DNA of 9,765 nucleotides from an uncultured Actinomycetes bacterium (GCA_903932695.1 CAIZGZ010000090.1:1-9765); one strand, 5' to 3'. Positions 1-6,744 are shown, counted from the stretch's first letter. Made by a program: numbers and translations. Notes: generated by a model not told the origin, from the letters alone.

Positions 1-477
1 CTATGGGATCACTTCGTGACCCACAAGAATCTCGATTACCCAGGCGCCGATCGGTTGAGCAACGAAGAGTTATTACACCTCGATGTTGATGTGCTTATTC
101 CGGCAGCACTCGCCGACTCGATCAACGAATCCACTGCTGCACAGGTGAAGGCGAAGATCGTTGTCGAAGGCGCAAATGGACCAACAACTCCAGGAGGAGA
201 TGCGATCTTGTACGACAAGGGAACTCTTGTGGTTCCAGATATCTTGGCTAACTCCGGCGGCGTTATCGTCTCCTACTTCGAATGGGTCCAAGATAAGCAG
301 AATTATTTCTGGAGCGCCGATGAGGTCAAGACCAACCTATCTTCGATCATGATGAAGGCCTTTAAAGAAGTTGAGGAGACGGCGACTTCCAAGACGGTTA
401 CGTGGCGCGATGCTGCGCTGATGCTCGGTGTTGGACGAGTTGCCGAAGCCCACAAGCTTCGCGGTTTGTATCCATGA
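1..477 (+). CDS. gdhA: Glutamate dehydrogenase, C-terminal part (5' end outside window)
   Basis: The reading frame is open from the first base and stops at TGA 475-477, giving 158 residues of C-terminus. It belongs to the Glu/Leu/Phe/Val dehydrogenase family, cytosolic enzymes that interconvert glutamate with 2-oxoglutarate plus ammonia using NAD(P). The visible part is the nucleotide-binding domain and C-terminal helices. Seen in order: the DVDVLIPAAL segment, IVVEGANGPTTP, and VVPDILANSGGVIVSYFEWVQ, all hallmark stretches of hexameric bacterial glutamate dehydrogenases, ending in a helix with GVGRVAEAHKLRG. Cofactor preference cannot be judged because the glycine-rich dinucleotide loop lies upstream. 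The stop overlaps a possible 9-codon mini-ORF and lies 22 bases before the MarC-family gene, so the two may be co-transcribed. Family assignment is firm; the symbol is by family only. Confidence 0.93.
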   Translation, partial: LWDHFVTHKNLDYPGADRLSNEELLHLDVDVLIPAALADSINESTAAQVKAKIVVEGANGPTTPGGDAILYDKGTLVVPDILANSGGVIVSYFEWVQDKQNYFWSADEVKTNLSSIMMKAFKEVEETATSKTVTWRDAALMLGVGRVAEAHKLRGLYP

Positions 478-503
478 TGCGTACCGCTTGGCGCCAAGCA
501 TGA
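474..503 (+). other. Possible 9-codon coupling mini-ORF between gdhA and the MarC-family gene
   Basis: ATG 474-476 overlaps the glutamate dehydrogenase stop TGA 475-477. The frame reads MMRTAWRQA and ends at TGA 501-503, which overlaps the ATG 500-502 of the next gene. Both junctions therefore have the ATGA form typical of translational coupling. No clear Shine-Dalgarno precedes either ATG. This may be chance; the product itself is probably unimportant. Confidence 0.2.
486..499. repeat. 14-bp perfect palindrome just before the MarC-family start
   Basis: GCTTGGCGCCAAGC is self-complementary over its full length and ends at the base before the ATG at 500. It could be an operator-like site or a small hairpin occluding initiation. 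With no loop bases it would form a stem of at most 5 bp as RNA. No function is shown by the sequence. Confidence 0.4.
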
Positions 504-1123
504 ATGCGCTTTTAACGGTCTCAGCTCTGACATTTGGTATCCAAGCCTTTGTCACGCTCTTTGTCGTATTAGACCCTATCGCCGCTATCCCAATCTTTCT
601 CTCACTCGTCACACAGCAGAATCGGCGAGAGCGGATCAAGTTGGCCTGGCAAGGGGCAACCTCATCGCTCTTGATCATTGTGACCTTCGCATTCTTCGGT
701 CAAGCAATTCTCGGCTACCTACATATCAATCTCTTTGCGCTGCAAGGTGCTGGCGGATTCCTGCTACTCCTGATGGCGATGGCGCTGTTAACGGGCAAGA
801 GCACCGATGAAGTCGATTCGAAATCTAAAGTCAACATTGCGATGGTTCCCATCGGCACACCGATATTGGCCGGGCCTGGCGGAATAGTTACCACGATGCT
901 CTACGTGCACTACACGCACTCGACCTCCACCAAGGTAGCCCTTGCGCTTGCGATTGTGGCGGTCCATATTGTGGTCGGACTAATTCTGATGTTCTCTACA
1001 TCGATCATCGATCTCATTAAAGAATCTGGTATCACGCTCATCACTCGTGTTGCAGGATTACTTCTGGCGGCGATCGCGGTAAATATGATTGTTCAATCGA
1101 TTAAGGGCTTCTTCGGCCTCTAA
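500..1123 (+). CDS. MarC-family integral membrane protein
   Basis: This 207-residue, very hydrophobic protein has about six membrane segments, the usual size and shape of the MarC/YchE/YhgN (UPF0056) family. Family landmarks are LDPIAAIPIFLSL near residues 24-36, PIGTPILAGPGGI at 117-129, and the last helix RVAGLLLAAIAVNMI at 183-197. The biochemical role of the family is not settled; the old link of MarC to multiple antibiotic resistance was not upheld. I chose ATG 500 because the homologous region starts at once with a membrane helix. The frame stays open upstream to 428, but that stretch is glutamate dehydrogenase coding sequence. No good Shine-Dalgarno is visible, so translation may depend on coupling to the upstream gene. 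The two genes probably share a transcript; the functional link is unknown. Confidence 0.9.
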   Translation: MNALLTVSALTFGIQAFVTLFVVLDPIAAIPIFLSLVTQQNRRERIKLAWQGATSSLLIIVTFAFFGQAILGYLHINLFALQGAGGFLLLLMAMALLTGKSTDEVDSKSKVNIAMVPIGTPILAGPGGIVTTMLYVHYTHSTSTKVALALAIVAVHIVVGLILMFSTSIIDLIKESGITLITRVAGLLLAAIAVNMIVQSIKGFFGL

Positions 1124-1133
1124 CAGAGTGCTG

Positions 1134-1163
1134 TTGGGCGCTTTCGCGAGTTGATGACATAAT
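1134..1163 (+). promoter_or_regulatory. Leaderless promoter of the PLP decarboxylase
   Basis: TTGGGC (1134-1139), an 18-base spacer and CATAAT (1158-1163) precede the ATG at 1170. Only 6 bases separate the -10-like hexamer from the start codon, so transcription should begin at or next to the A of ATG. No Shine-Dalgarno is present, consistent with leaderless translation. The -10 is good, the -35 weak. Confidence 0.55.
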
Positions 1164-1169
1164 CCTCAC

Positions 1170-2525
1170 ATGCATGAGTTCAACAAGGATGTCGAAGATC
1201 TAGCACACGAGATCCTCGATTACAGTCTCGATCGCCTCAAGCTCAATCCTCCACTGGACGGCCCTTCGACCCCTGAAGAGCTCTTCCACCAAGTCGGAAA
1301 TACCATCACTCCACAAGGGCTCGGTGGTCACGAGACCTTAGAGATCTTTAAGAACGTCCTTGCACCCGCCTGTATCTCAACCGACCATCCTCGCTACCTT
1401 GCCTTTATCCCTTCGGCGCCGAGTGAATACGCAAACCTCTTCGACCTGGTCGTCGGCTCGACCGCGCTCTACGGTGGGTCATGGCTTGAAGGCTCCGGTG
1501 CTGTCTTTGCTGAGAATCAAGCGCTTCGCTGGATCGCCGACCTCGCTGGTCTTCCGGCAAGCGCAGGCGGCGTCTTTGTCCAAGGCGGAACCAACGGCAA
1601 TCTTTCGGCGCTTGTTGCTGCGCGCGTCCATGCTCGCGAACAATTCCCAGAAGTTACCCGCTGGGTGGTTGCATGTTCACAAGAGGCCCATTCTTCCATT
1701 CAATCAGCCGCCGACATTATGGATGTATTAGTTCTTGAAGTTCCTGCCGATGACGGCGGTGTTCTCCGCGGTGATGCCGTTGGTAGTGCTATTGATTCTT
1801 ATCATGAGGCAAATCCAACTCATCGTGTCTTCGCAGTAGTTGCCACCGCTGGCACCACCAATTTGGGAATCATTGATGATCTCACCACAGTTGGAGCGGC
1901 TGCGAAGTCGCGTGATATCTGGTTCCACGTCGATGGCGCATATGGATTAGCTGCGCTCTGTGCACCGAGTGTCCGATCTAAATTCAATGGCGTCGAGCTT
2001 GCAGATTCATTGATCGTTGACCCCCACAAGTGGCTCTTTGCACCATTTGATGCCTGTGCCCTGATCTACCGGAATCCAGCGATTGCAAAGAAGGCACATA
2101 CTCAGCACGCCTCCTACCTTGATACGCTCGAGAATCCGAATGAATGGAATCCATCCGATTACGCCATTCATCTCACACGACGAGCGCGTGGCTTGCCGTT
2201 CTGGTTCTCGTTAGCCGCTAATGGCACAGATGAATATGCGCGCTCCATGGAACAGACGTTGACGATCGCCCAGCACGCCGCCACCCTCATCAAAGCCCAC
2301 CCACAACTCAAACTTTTGATGGAGCCCGACCTCTCCGTTGTTGCCTTTACCCGCAACGGATGGACTCTCCCAGAATATGAAGCATGGAGCGATAAGTTAC
2401 TCGAAGATCAGATCGGCTTTGTTGTACCGTCATCGCACAAAGGTAAGCCAATTTTGCGCTTTGCCATCGTCAACCCATGGACTACCGAGGCCGATATTGA
2501 AGCAATTTTGGAGACACTCAACTAA
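1170..2525 (+). CDS. Group II PLP-dependent amino-acid decarboxylase
   Basis: This 451-residue cytosolic protein is of the aromatic-L-amino-acid/glutamate/diaminobutyrate decarboxylase fold, which removes the alpha-carboxyl of an amino acid to give an amine. The expected active site is all there: GGTNGN at 139-144 (phosphate side), His174 in QEAHSS (ring-stacking position), ATAGTTNLG at 225-233, Asp255 in HVDGAY (pyridine nitrogen partner), and Lys287 in VDPHKW (Schiff base). The RRARGLPFW segment at 338-346 corresponds to the RRFRSLKMW region of animal aromatic decarboxylases. Substrate cannot be read from sequence; tryptophan, tyrosine, DOPA, diaminobutyrate or another amino acid are open, and some relatives are aldehyde synthases. 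It is slightly shorter than animal homologues of about 480 residues. It has its own leaderless promoter and ends 20 bases from the convergent ureohydrolase gene. Confidence 0.9.
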   Translation: MHEFNKDVEDLAHEILDYSLDRLKLNPPLDGPSTPEELFHQVGNTITPQGLGGHETLEIFKNVLAPACISTDHPRYLAFIPSAPSEYANLFDLVVGSTALYGGSWLEGSGAVFAENQALRWIADLAGLPASAGGVFVQGGTNGNLSALVAARVHAREQFPEVTRWVVACSQEAHSSIQSAADIMDVLVLEVPADDGGVLRGDAVGSAIDSYHEANPTHRVFAVVATAGTTNLGIIDDLTTVGAAAKSRDIWFHVDGAYGLAALCAPSVRSKFNGVELADSLIVDPHKWLFAPFDACALIYRNPAIAKKAHTQHASYLDTLENPNEWNPSDYAIHLTRRARGLPFWFSLAANGTDEYARSMEQTLTIAQHAATLIKAHPQLKLLMEPDLSVVAFTRNGWTLPEYEAWSDKLLEDQIGFVVPSSHKGKPILRFAIVNPWTTEADIEAILETLN

Positions 2526-2545
2526 CGAGAGTTTCTGCTTCTACC

Positions 2546-3544
2546 TCAGCGATCAAGCAGGTTGCGTGTTGGCGAGTATGTTCCGCCTTTTTTCTTCAGA
2601 GCGATTGCGCTCAGCGCTTCGAGTACAACTCGGTTGGCGAGCATCGCCGTGATATCTGACGAATCATAAGCCGGGGCAACTTCAACGACATCCATGCCCA
2701 CAACTGGCAGCTCCAAACAGATTCGTCGCACCGCCTCGAGCAACTCGCGGCTGGTCATTCCGCCCGGCTCTGGCGTTCCGGTTCCTGGCGCCATGCCTGG
2801 GTCGACGACATCGATATCGACCGAAAGAAATACCCCGTCGCACTCGTCGGTCAAAATCGCAAAGGATTCATCCAGTACCGCAGTGAGACCTCGGTGATGA
2901 ATCTCAGTCATCTCGTAAGAGCGCATGCCTTGCTCGCTCATCCAATCAAGTGTTGGATTATCTGGCCAGTACCCGCGTAGTCCGAGCTGCAAGAATCGAT
3001 CGCCACGAACCGCACCAGAATCGATCAGCTGGCGCATCGGAGTTCCGTGTCCGATCAAAGATCCAAATTGAGTCTCTGCGGTATCGGCGTGAGCATCAAA
3101 GTGAACCATCGAAATTTTTCCCATACCGCGATGCTTTGCGATACCAGCAACATCTGCGGATGCGATTGAGTGGTCGCCGCCGAGAACAACAACAAATGCA
3201 CCCGTACGAGAGATCTTCTCCGTAGCTTCCTCGAGGACTTTGAGCGAGGCGGCAAGATCGTGAGGCGGCATCATCAAATCGCCTGCGTCGACGACCTTCA
3301 ACTCTTGCAACCCATCAGCACGCAACGCCATATGCGGACGTTCGCCATCATGAGGTAGGTAGTCGGTACCACGAATAGCTTGCGGACCAAATTTTGCGCC
3401 AGAGCGATATGTGGTTCCCGAATCAATCGGTGCGCCAACGATCACCACATCCGCGCCTTCATACGTTGCTGGGATCTCGAGATCGCAAGACTTTACGCCT
3501 AGAAAGGTAAAAGCCGGGCCATAAAGGTTGCCATAGTTGGTCAT
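2546..3544 (-). CDS. speB: Agmatinase-type ureohydrolase (SpeB family)
   Basis: This 332-residue member of the arginase/agmatinase superfamily would hydrolyse a guanidino compound to urea plus an amine (agmatine to putrescine for true agmatinase). All six binuclear-metal ligands are present: His125 (GGDHS), Asp150, His152 and Asp154 (DAHAD), and Asp243 and Asp245 (SVDIDVVDP), followed by APGTGTPEPGG and the EVAP glutamate at 288. His166 in GHGTPMR fits the conserved substrate-side histidine. The N-terminus YGPAFTFLG and the block GAKFGPQAIR support starting at ATG 3544. A -10-like TAACCT ends 6 bases before this ATG, so the mRNA is probably leaderless. Family members also act on guanidinobutyrate, guanidinopropionate or, with nickel, guanidine itself, so the substrate is not certain. 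It is divergent from the ABC-F gene and convergent with the decarboxylase. Confidence 0.88.
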   Translation of the reverse strand: MTNYGNLYGPAFTFLGVKSCDLEIPATYEGADVVIVGAPIDSGTTYRSGAKFGPQAIRGTDYLPHDGERPHMALRADGLQELKVVDAGDLMMPPHDLAASLKVLEEATEKISRTGAFVVVLGGDHSIASADVAGIAKHRGMGKISMVHFDAHADTAETQFGSLIGHGTPMRQLIDSGAVRGDRFLQLGLRGYWPDNPTLDWMSEQGMRSYEMTEIHHRGLTAVLDESFAILTDECDGVFLSVDIDVVDPGMAPGTGTPEPGGMTSRELLEAVRRICLELPVVGMDVVEVAPAYDSSDITAMLANRVVLEALSAIALKKKGGTYSPTRNLLDR

Positions 3545-3567
3545 AGAGATAGGTTAGCCCATCTCTA
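3544..3567. promoter_or_regulatory. Dyad in the divergent speB / ABC-F promoter region
   Basis: TAGAGAT (3544-3550) and ATCTCTA (3561-3567) are perfect 7-bp inverted arms around a 10-base spacer. The spacer contains the -10-like element of the ureohydrolase gene. The dyad also overlaps the place where the -35 of the ABC-F promoter would be. A regulator bound here could control both genes. The factor is unknown. Confidence 0.4.
3551..3556 (-). promoter_or_regulatory. -10 element of the leaderless ureohydrolase promoter
   Basis: Read on the minus strand this is TAACCT, fitting TANNNT, followed by six bases (ATCTCT) and then the ATG at 3544. There is no Shine-Dalgarno. A weak -35-like TTACTG lies 17 bases upstream. 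Confidence 0.5.
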
Positions 3568-3576
3568 TTTGCCCAG

Positions 3577-3582
3577 TAAGAT
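3577..3582 (+). promoter_or_regulatory. -10 element of the leaderless ABC-F promoter
   Basis: TAAGAT is followed by exactly six bases (TGCGCA) and the GTG start at 3589, the same geometry as the decarboxylase and ureohydrolase genes. A weak -35-like TTAGCC (3554-3559) lies 17 bases upstream and overlaps the divergent -10. Confidence 0.5.
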
Positions 3583-3588
3583 TGCGCA

Positions 3589-5196
3589 GTGATTGCTACC
3601 CAGAGTGTTGAACTACGTGCTGGGGCCAGACTCCTAGTTAAAGATGTCACCGTCCGCATTAACCACGGCGACCGAATCGGATTCGTTGGGCGTAACGGCG
3701 CCGGCAAGAGCACCCTCTGCAAAGTCCTCGCTGGCGAGGGTATGCCGGCTGGTGGCCAGGTCATTCGAACCGGCTCCATCGGATACCTCCCCCAAGATCC
3801 CCGTACCGGCGATCAAGACGAGACGGTCATCAATCGAATTCTCTCAGCGCGCGGTCTCGATCAGATCGTTACCCGCATGCGCAAGGCCGAAGAGGCCATC
3901 GCGGTTGCTGCCGAAGAAGGCGCAGATGCGCTCGAGTTGGCGATGGAGCGATATTCACGCGTTGATCAAGAGTTCAACGCAGCAGGTGGATACGGTGCAT
4001 CCTCCGAAGCGGAGTCGATCGCGACCAACCTAGGCCTACCAGAACGAATTTTTGAAGATACCTTGGAAGGCCTTTCAGGCGGACAGCGGCGCCGAGTCGA
4101 GCTCGCCCGCTTGCTCTTTAGTGGCGCCGAAACACTTCTGCTCGATGAACCTACCAACCACTTGGATGCCGAATCGATCAATTGGCTCCGCGAATATCTC
4201 GGCAAATATTCTGGCGGTTTGGTGATCATTTCGCACGATGTGAATCTGATCGAGACCGTAGTCAATAAAGTTTTCTATATCGACGCCAACCGAAACTGTA
4301 TCGACGTCTACAACATGGGCTGGAAGAAGTATCTTCAGCAGCGCGAAGATGACGAGCATCGTCGCAAGAAGGAACGCGCCAACGCAGAAAAGAAAGCCGC
4401 AATTTTGGCCAAGCAGGGTGAGAAGATGCGCGCAAAGGCATCGAAGGCGGTTGCCGCCCAAGGTATGTTGCGTCGTGCGGATGCACTTCTTGCTGGCCTA
4501 GAGGATGTTCGTAAATCCGACAAGGTTGCAAAGCTCCGCTTCCCTACCCCTGCCCCATGTGGCAAGACACCGTTGATGGCACATGGCCTCTCAAAATCTT
4601 ATGGCTCACTCGAAATCTTCACCGATGTTGATCTTGCGATCGATCGTTCTTCGCGCGTGGTCATTCTTGGTCTCAACGGAGCTGGTAAAACCACTCTCCT
4701 CAAAATGCTTGCGGGTGTTTTAGAATCCGATACCGGTGCGATCGAACCTGGTCATGGTCTCAAAATTGGTTATTACGCTCAAGAGCACGAAATGCTCGAC
4801 TTTGATCGAACCGTCCTTGAGAACATGCTCTCATCTGGTGAGAACATCGGCGAGCCCCAAGCCCGACAGGTACTGGGTTCATTCCTCTTCAGTGGTGACG
4901 ATGTGCAGAAGCCGGTCGGCGTCTTAAGCGGTGGCGAACGAACTCGTTTGGCGCTGGCCACACTCGTTGTCGGAGCGGCTAACCTGCTACTGCTCGATGA
5001 GCCAACCAATAACCTTGATCCAGCCTCTCGCGATGAGATCCTCGCTGCACTGAGTGAATATCAGGGCGCAGTCGTCATGGTCACACACGATGATGGCGCA
5101 GTCCGCGCGCTTAAGCCAGAGCGTGTTCTCTTGCTGCCAGATGGCGATGAGGATCTCTGGAACGATGAGTACTTCGATCTGATCGCCCTCGAATAA
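3589..5196 (+). CDS. ABC-F family ATPase (ribosome-associated type)
   Basis: This 535-residue soluble protein has two ABC ATPase domains in tandem and no membrane segments, typical of ABC-F factors that act on the ribosome (EttA/Uup-like or antibiotic-protection roles). Domain 1: Walker A GRNGAGKST at 34-42, signature LSGGQ ending at 166, Walker B LLLDEP at 183-188, switch histidine in SHD at 215-217. The charged, Lys/Glu-rich linker at about 240-315 is the inter-domain region that contacts tRNA and the peptidyl-transferase centre in known members. Domain 2: GLNGAGKTT at 361-369, LSGGE at 446-450, LLDEPTNNLD from 468, THD at 499-501. Overall it resembles the mycobacterial Rv1473 type rather than EttA. 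The start is GTG 3589, placed by the N-terminal homologous region and the leaderless -10. Whether it protects from a drug or is housekeeping is unknown; the neighbouring exporter gene does not prove resistance. Confidence 0.92.
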   Translation: MIATQSVELRAGARLLVKDVTVRINHGDRIGFVGRNGAGKSTLCKVLAGEGMPAGGQVIRTGSIGYLPQDPRTGDQDETVINRILSARGLDQIVTRMRKAEEAIAVAAEEGADALELAMERYSRVDQEFNAAGGYGASSEAESIATNLGLPERIFEDTLEGLSGGQRRRVELARLLFSGAETLLLDEPTNHLDAESINWLREYLGKYSGGLVIISHDVNLIETVVNKVFYIDANRNCIDVYNMGWKKYLQQREDDEHRRKKERANAEKKAAILAKQGEKMRAKASKAVAAQGMLRRADALLAGLEDVRKSDKVAKLRFPTPAPCGKTPLMAHGLSKSYGSLEIFTDVDLAIDRSSRVVILGLNGAGKTTLLKMLAGVLESDTGAIEPGHGLKIGYYAQEHEMLDFDRTVLENMLSSGENIGEPQARQVLGSFLFSGDDVQKPVGVLSGGERTRLALATLVVGAANLLLLDEPTNNLDPASRDEILAALSEYQGAVVMVTHDDGAVRALKPERVLLLPDGDEDLWNDEYFDLIALE

Positions 5197-5208
5197 GCCA
5201 CGCTAGTT

Positions 5209-5242
5209 AAAAAAATACCCCCGAAATATCTCGGGGGTATTT
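5209..5242. terminator. Two-sided intrinsic terminator between convergent genes
   Basis: Arms AAATACCCCCGA (5213-5224) and TCGGGGGTATTT (5231-5242) are perfectly complementary over 12 bp around a 6-base loop. On the minus strand the stem runs into seven T (5215-5209), a strong terminator for the aminotransferase gene. On the plus strand only ATTT then CAAGTTT follows, so termination of the ABC-F transcript is probably weaker. Confidence 0.9.
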
Positions 5243-5256
5243 CAAGTTTGGCTTGA

Positions 5257-6663
5257 TTACGAGCGCAGGGCTACCGCAAGCTCGCGGAAATCTTCGACCA
5301 GCTTATCGATCTCGGCTTGGCCATGAGCCAAACTGATCAGCCACTGCTCATCGAGTCCCGGAGGCGTCACGATTCCACGGTTGAGCGACCAGAGCCATGC
5401 AAGCTCTGCAACTTTAAAGTCGGTCGCCTTGTAATCACGATAATTGCGCACTGGCGTGGTTGACCAAGTGATGCAACCCTTGACGCCAAATCCCACTGTG
5501 TGGGCAGGCAAGTTGTACTCCTCGATGATCTCGGTGATCCGATCGAGGGCCTGGTAATTGAGCGCCTCCGCCTTGCCGAGAGCTTCTGGCGTACAGATCT
5601 CATCCATCGCACGAACACCGGCCATAGCCAACGGGTTTGCGTTGAAGGTACCGAAGTGATCGAAGCGACCATCGGCTACCGCATCCATAATCTCTTTCTT
5701 TCCGCCAAAAGCGGCGAGTGGCAATCCGCCACCAATCGACTTAGCGAGCGTAATCAGATCAGGCTTTACGCCGATGCGATTCGCTGCGCCGTGTGGACCA
5801 GAGGTAAGACCAGTTTTGACCTCATCAAAGATCAAGATGATTCCGTACTCATCGCAGAGCGCACGAACTGCGGCAAGATAGCCAGCATCCGGAAGGACGA
5901 TCGCAAGATTCTCCATGACCGGTTCCATAATGATGCAAGCAATCGTTGAGCCGTGCTCTTTAAATAGCTTCTCAAGTGCAGGAAGATTGTTAAATGGAAC
6001 GACGTAGATCTCGCCAGCATTAGAGCCCGCCGGAATCACAGGTGTTGGAGCTTCTGGATCGCCTGCATATTCAAGCTTTGGTTTAGCCGAGACCGTCATT
6101 GGGTCATAGCTTCCGTGGTATCCACCTTCGAGCTTCACGAGGCCATCGCGGCCGGTATAGGCCTTGGCTAGGCGCGATGCGTACATGGTCGCCTCGGTAC
6201 CAGAGTTGGCAAAACGGATCTGATCGATGCCAAAGCGCTTACACATGCGCTCTGCTGCATCTCGAGAGATCGGTGATGGGGTAACAAAGAGAGTTCCGGT
6301 CTCCAGCGCCTTCTTTGCCTCGGCAACAACGACCGGGTTGAGGTGGCCGGCGAGCATTGCGCCAAAGCCCATGGAGAGGTCGAGCAGCTTGCGACCATCC
6401 ACATCGGTCATCCAGGCACCTTCGGCGCTGGCGATCGCGATGGGATATGGATCCCAGTGCTGGAAACTTGAGGGAACTCCGAGCGGCATTGTGGCCAGAG
6501 AGCGTTGGAACTCTTCGTTTGAGGCGAGCGTCCCAGTGGTAAAGCGCTTCCACTCTTGGGCGATGAGTTCTTCAACACGGGCCATATCGAGCGGCACGGG
6601 TGTTGTCGGTAATTTGCGGTAGGCCTGAGGTTCTAGATCCTGAGTTTTAAGGGTCTCGTTCAT
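5257..6663 (-). CDS. Class III PLP aminotransferase, glutamate-1-semialdehyde aminomutase-like
   Basis: This 468-residue fold-type I PLP enzyme is of the subgroup that holds HemL and omega-aminotransferases. Seen: NSGTEA at 153-158, GYHGSYD at 181-187, IFDEVKTGL with Asp280 for the pyridine nitrogen, LAKSIGGGLPLAAFGG with Lys308 as Schiff base, and GTFNANPLAMAG at 338-349. True HemL enzymes are about 430 residues and read FDEVMTGFR and GTLSGNP in the matching blocks, so this is more likely a relative acting on another amino donor or semialdehyde. Substrate is unknown. ATG 6663 is chosen as the first methionine consistent with the family N-terminus. It lacks its own Shine-Dalgarno and overlaps the stop of a six-codon leader ORF that has one. 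MARVEEL at residue 27 is an alternative start without a visible Shine-Dalgarno. It is divergent from the exporter gene. Confidence 0.87.
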   Translation of the reverse strand: MNETLKTQDLEPQAYRKLPTTPVPLDMARVEELIAQEWKRFTTGTLASNEEFQRSLATMPLGVPSSFQHWDPYPIAIASAEGAWMTDVDGRKLLDLSMGFGAMLAGHLNPVVVAEAKKALETGTLFVTPSPISRDAAERMCKRFGIDQIRFANSGTEATMYASRLAKAYTGRDGLVKLEGGYHGSYDPMTVSAKPKLEYAGDPEAPTPVIPAGSNAGEIYVVPFNNLPALEKLFKEHGSTIACIIMEPVMENLAIVLPDAGYLAAVRALCDEYGIILIFDEVKTGLTSGPHGAANRIGVKPDLITLAKSIGGGLPLAAFGGKKEIMDAVADGRFDHFGTFNANPLAMAGVRAMDEICTPEALGKAEALNYQALDRITEIIEEYNLPAHTVGFGVKGCITWSTTPVRNYRDYKATDFKVAELAWLWSLNRGIVTPPGLDEQWLISLAHGQAEIDKLVEDFRELAVALRS

Positions 6664-6680
6664 GCGGGTGTTACGAACAT
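6660..6680 (-). other. Six-codon leader ORF overlapping the aminotransferase start
   Basis: ATG 6680-6678 begins a frame reading MFVTPA that stops at TGA 6662-6660, which overlaps the aminotransferase ATG 6663-6661 (ATGA). A good Shine-Dalgarno AGGAG (6691-6687) sits 6 bases before this leader ATG, whereas the aminotransferase ATG has none at proper distance. This suggests translation by termination and re-initiation. A frameshift or sequencing error between the two ATGs is an alternative. Confidence 0.4.
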
Positions 6681-6687
6681 CGAGGGC

Positions 6688-6705
6688 TCCTGGCGGGCGC
6701 CAGGA
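6688..6705 (-). promoter_or_regulatory. Hairpin covering the Shine-Dalgarno of the leader ORF
   Basis: TCCTGGCG (6688-6695) and CGCCAGGA (6698-6705) are perfect 8-bp inverted arms around GG. In the minus-strand RNA the 3' arm holds AGGA of the AGGAG ribosome binding site, so folding would hide it. With a realistic 4-base loop the stem is still 7 bp and GC-rich. Confidence 0.5.
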
Positions 6706-6744
6706 CACGATGACAATCTCCAAGTCTATTTTCGCTAGGAAAGA

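Noticed and set aside
428..499. In-frame 24-residue N-terminal extension of the MarC-family protein
   Set aside because: It would be read from glutamate dehydrogenase coding sequence in another frame, has no membrane character, and is not part of the family; ATG 500 fits better.
2535..2560. CTGCTT/AAGCAG stem between the convergent decarboxylase and ureohydrolase genes
   Set aside because: Only 6 bp with a 14-base loop and no T-run on either side, too weak to call a terminator.
4075..4461. 128-codon open frame on the minus strand inside the ABC-F gene
   Set aside because: It is a shadow of Walker B and linker coding sequence on the other strand, with no Shine-Dalgarno or family resemblance.
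5500..5949. 149-codon plus-strand open frame within the aminotransferase gene
   Set aside because: It is antisense to the conserved PLP-binding core, and its translation resembles no family.
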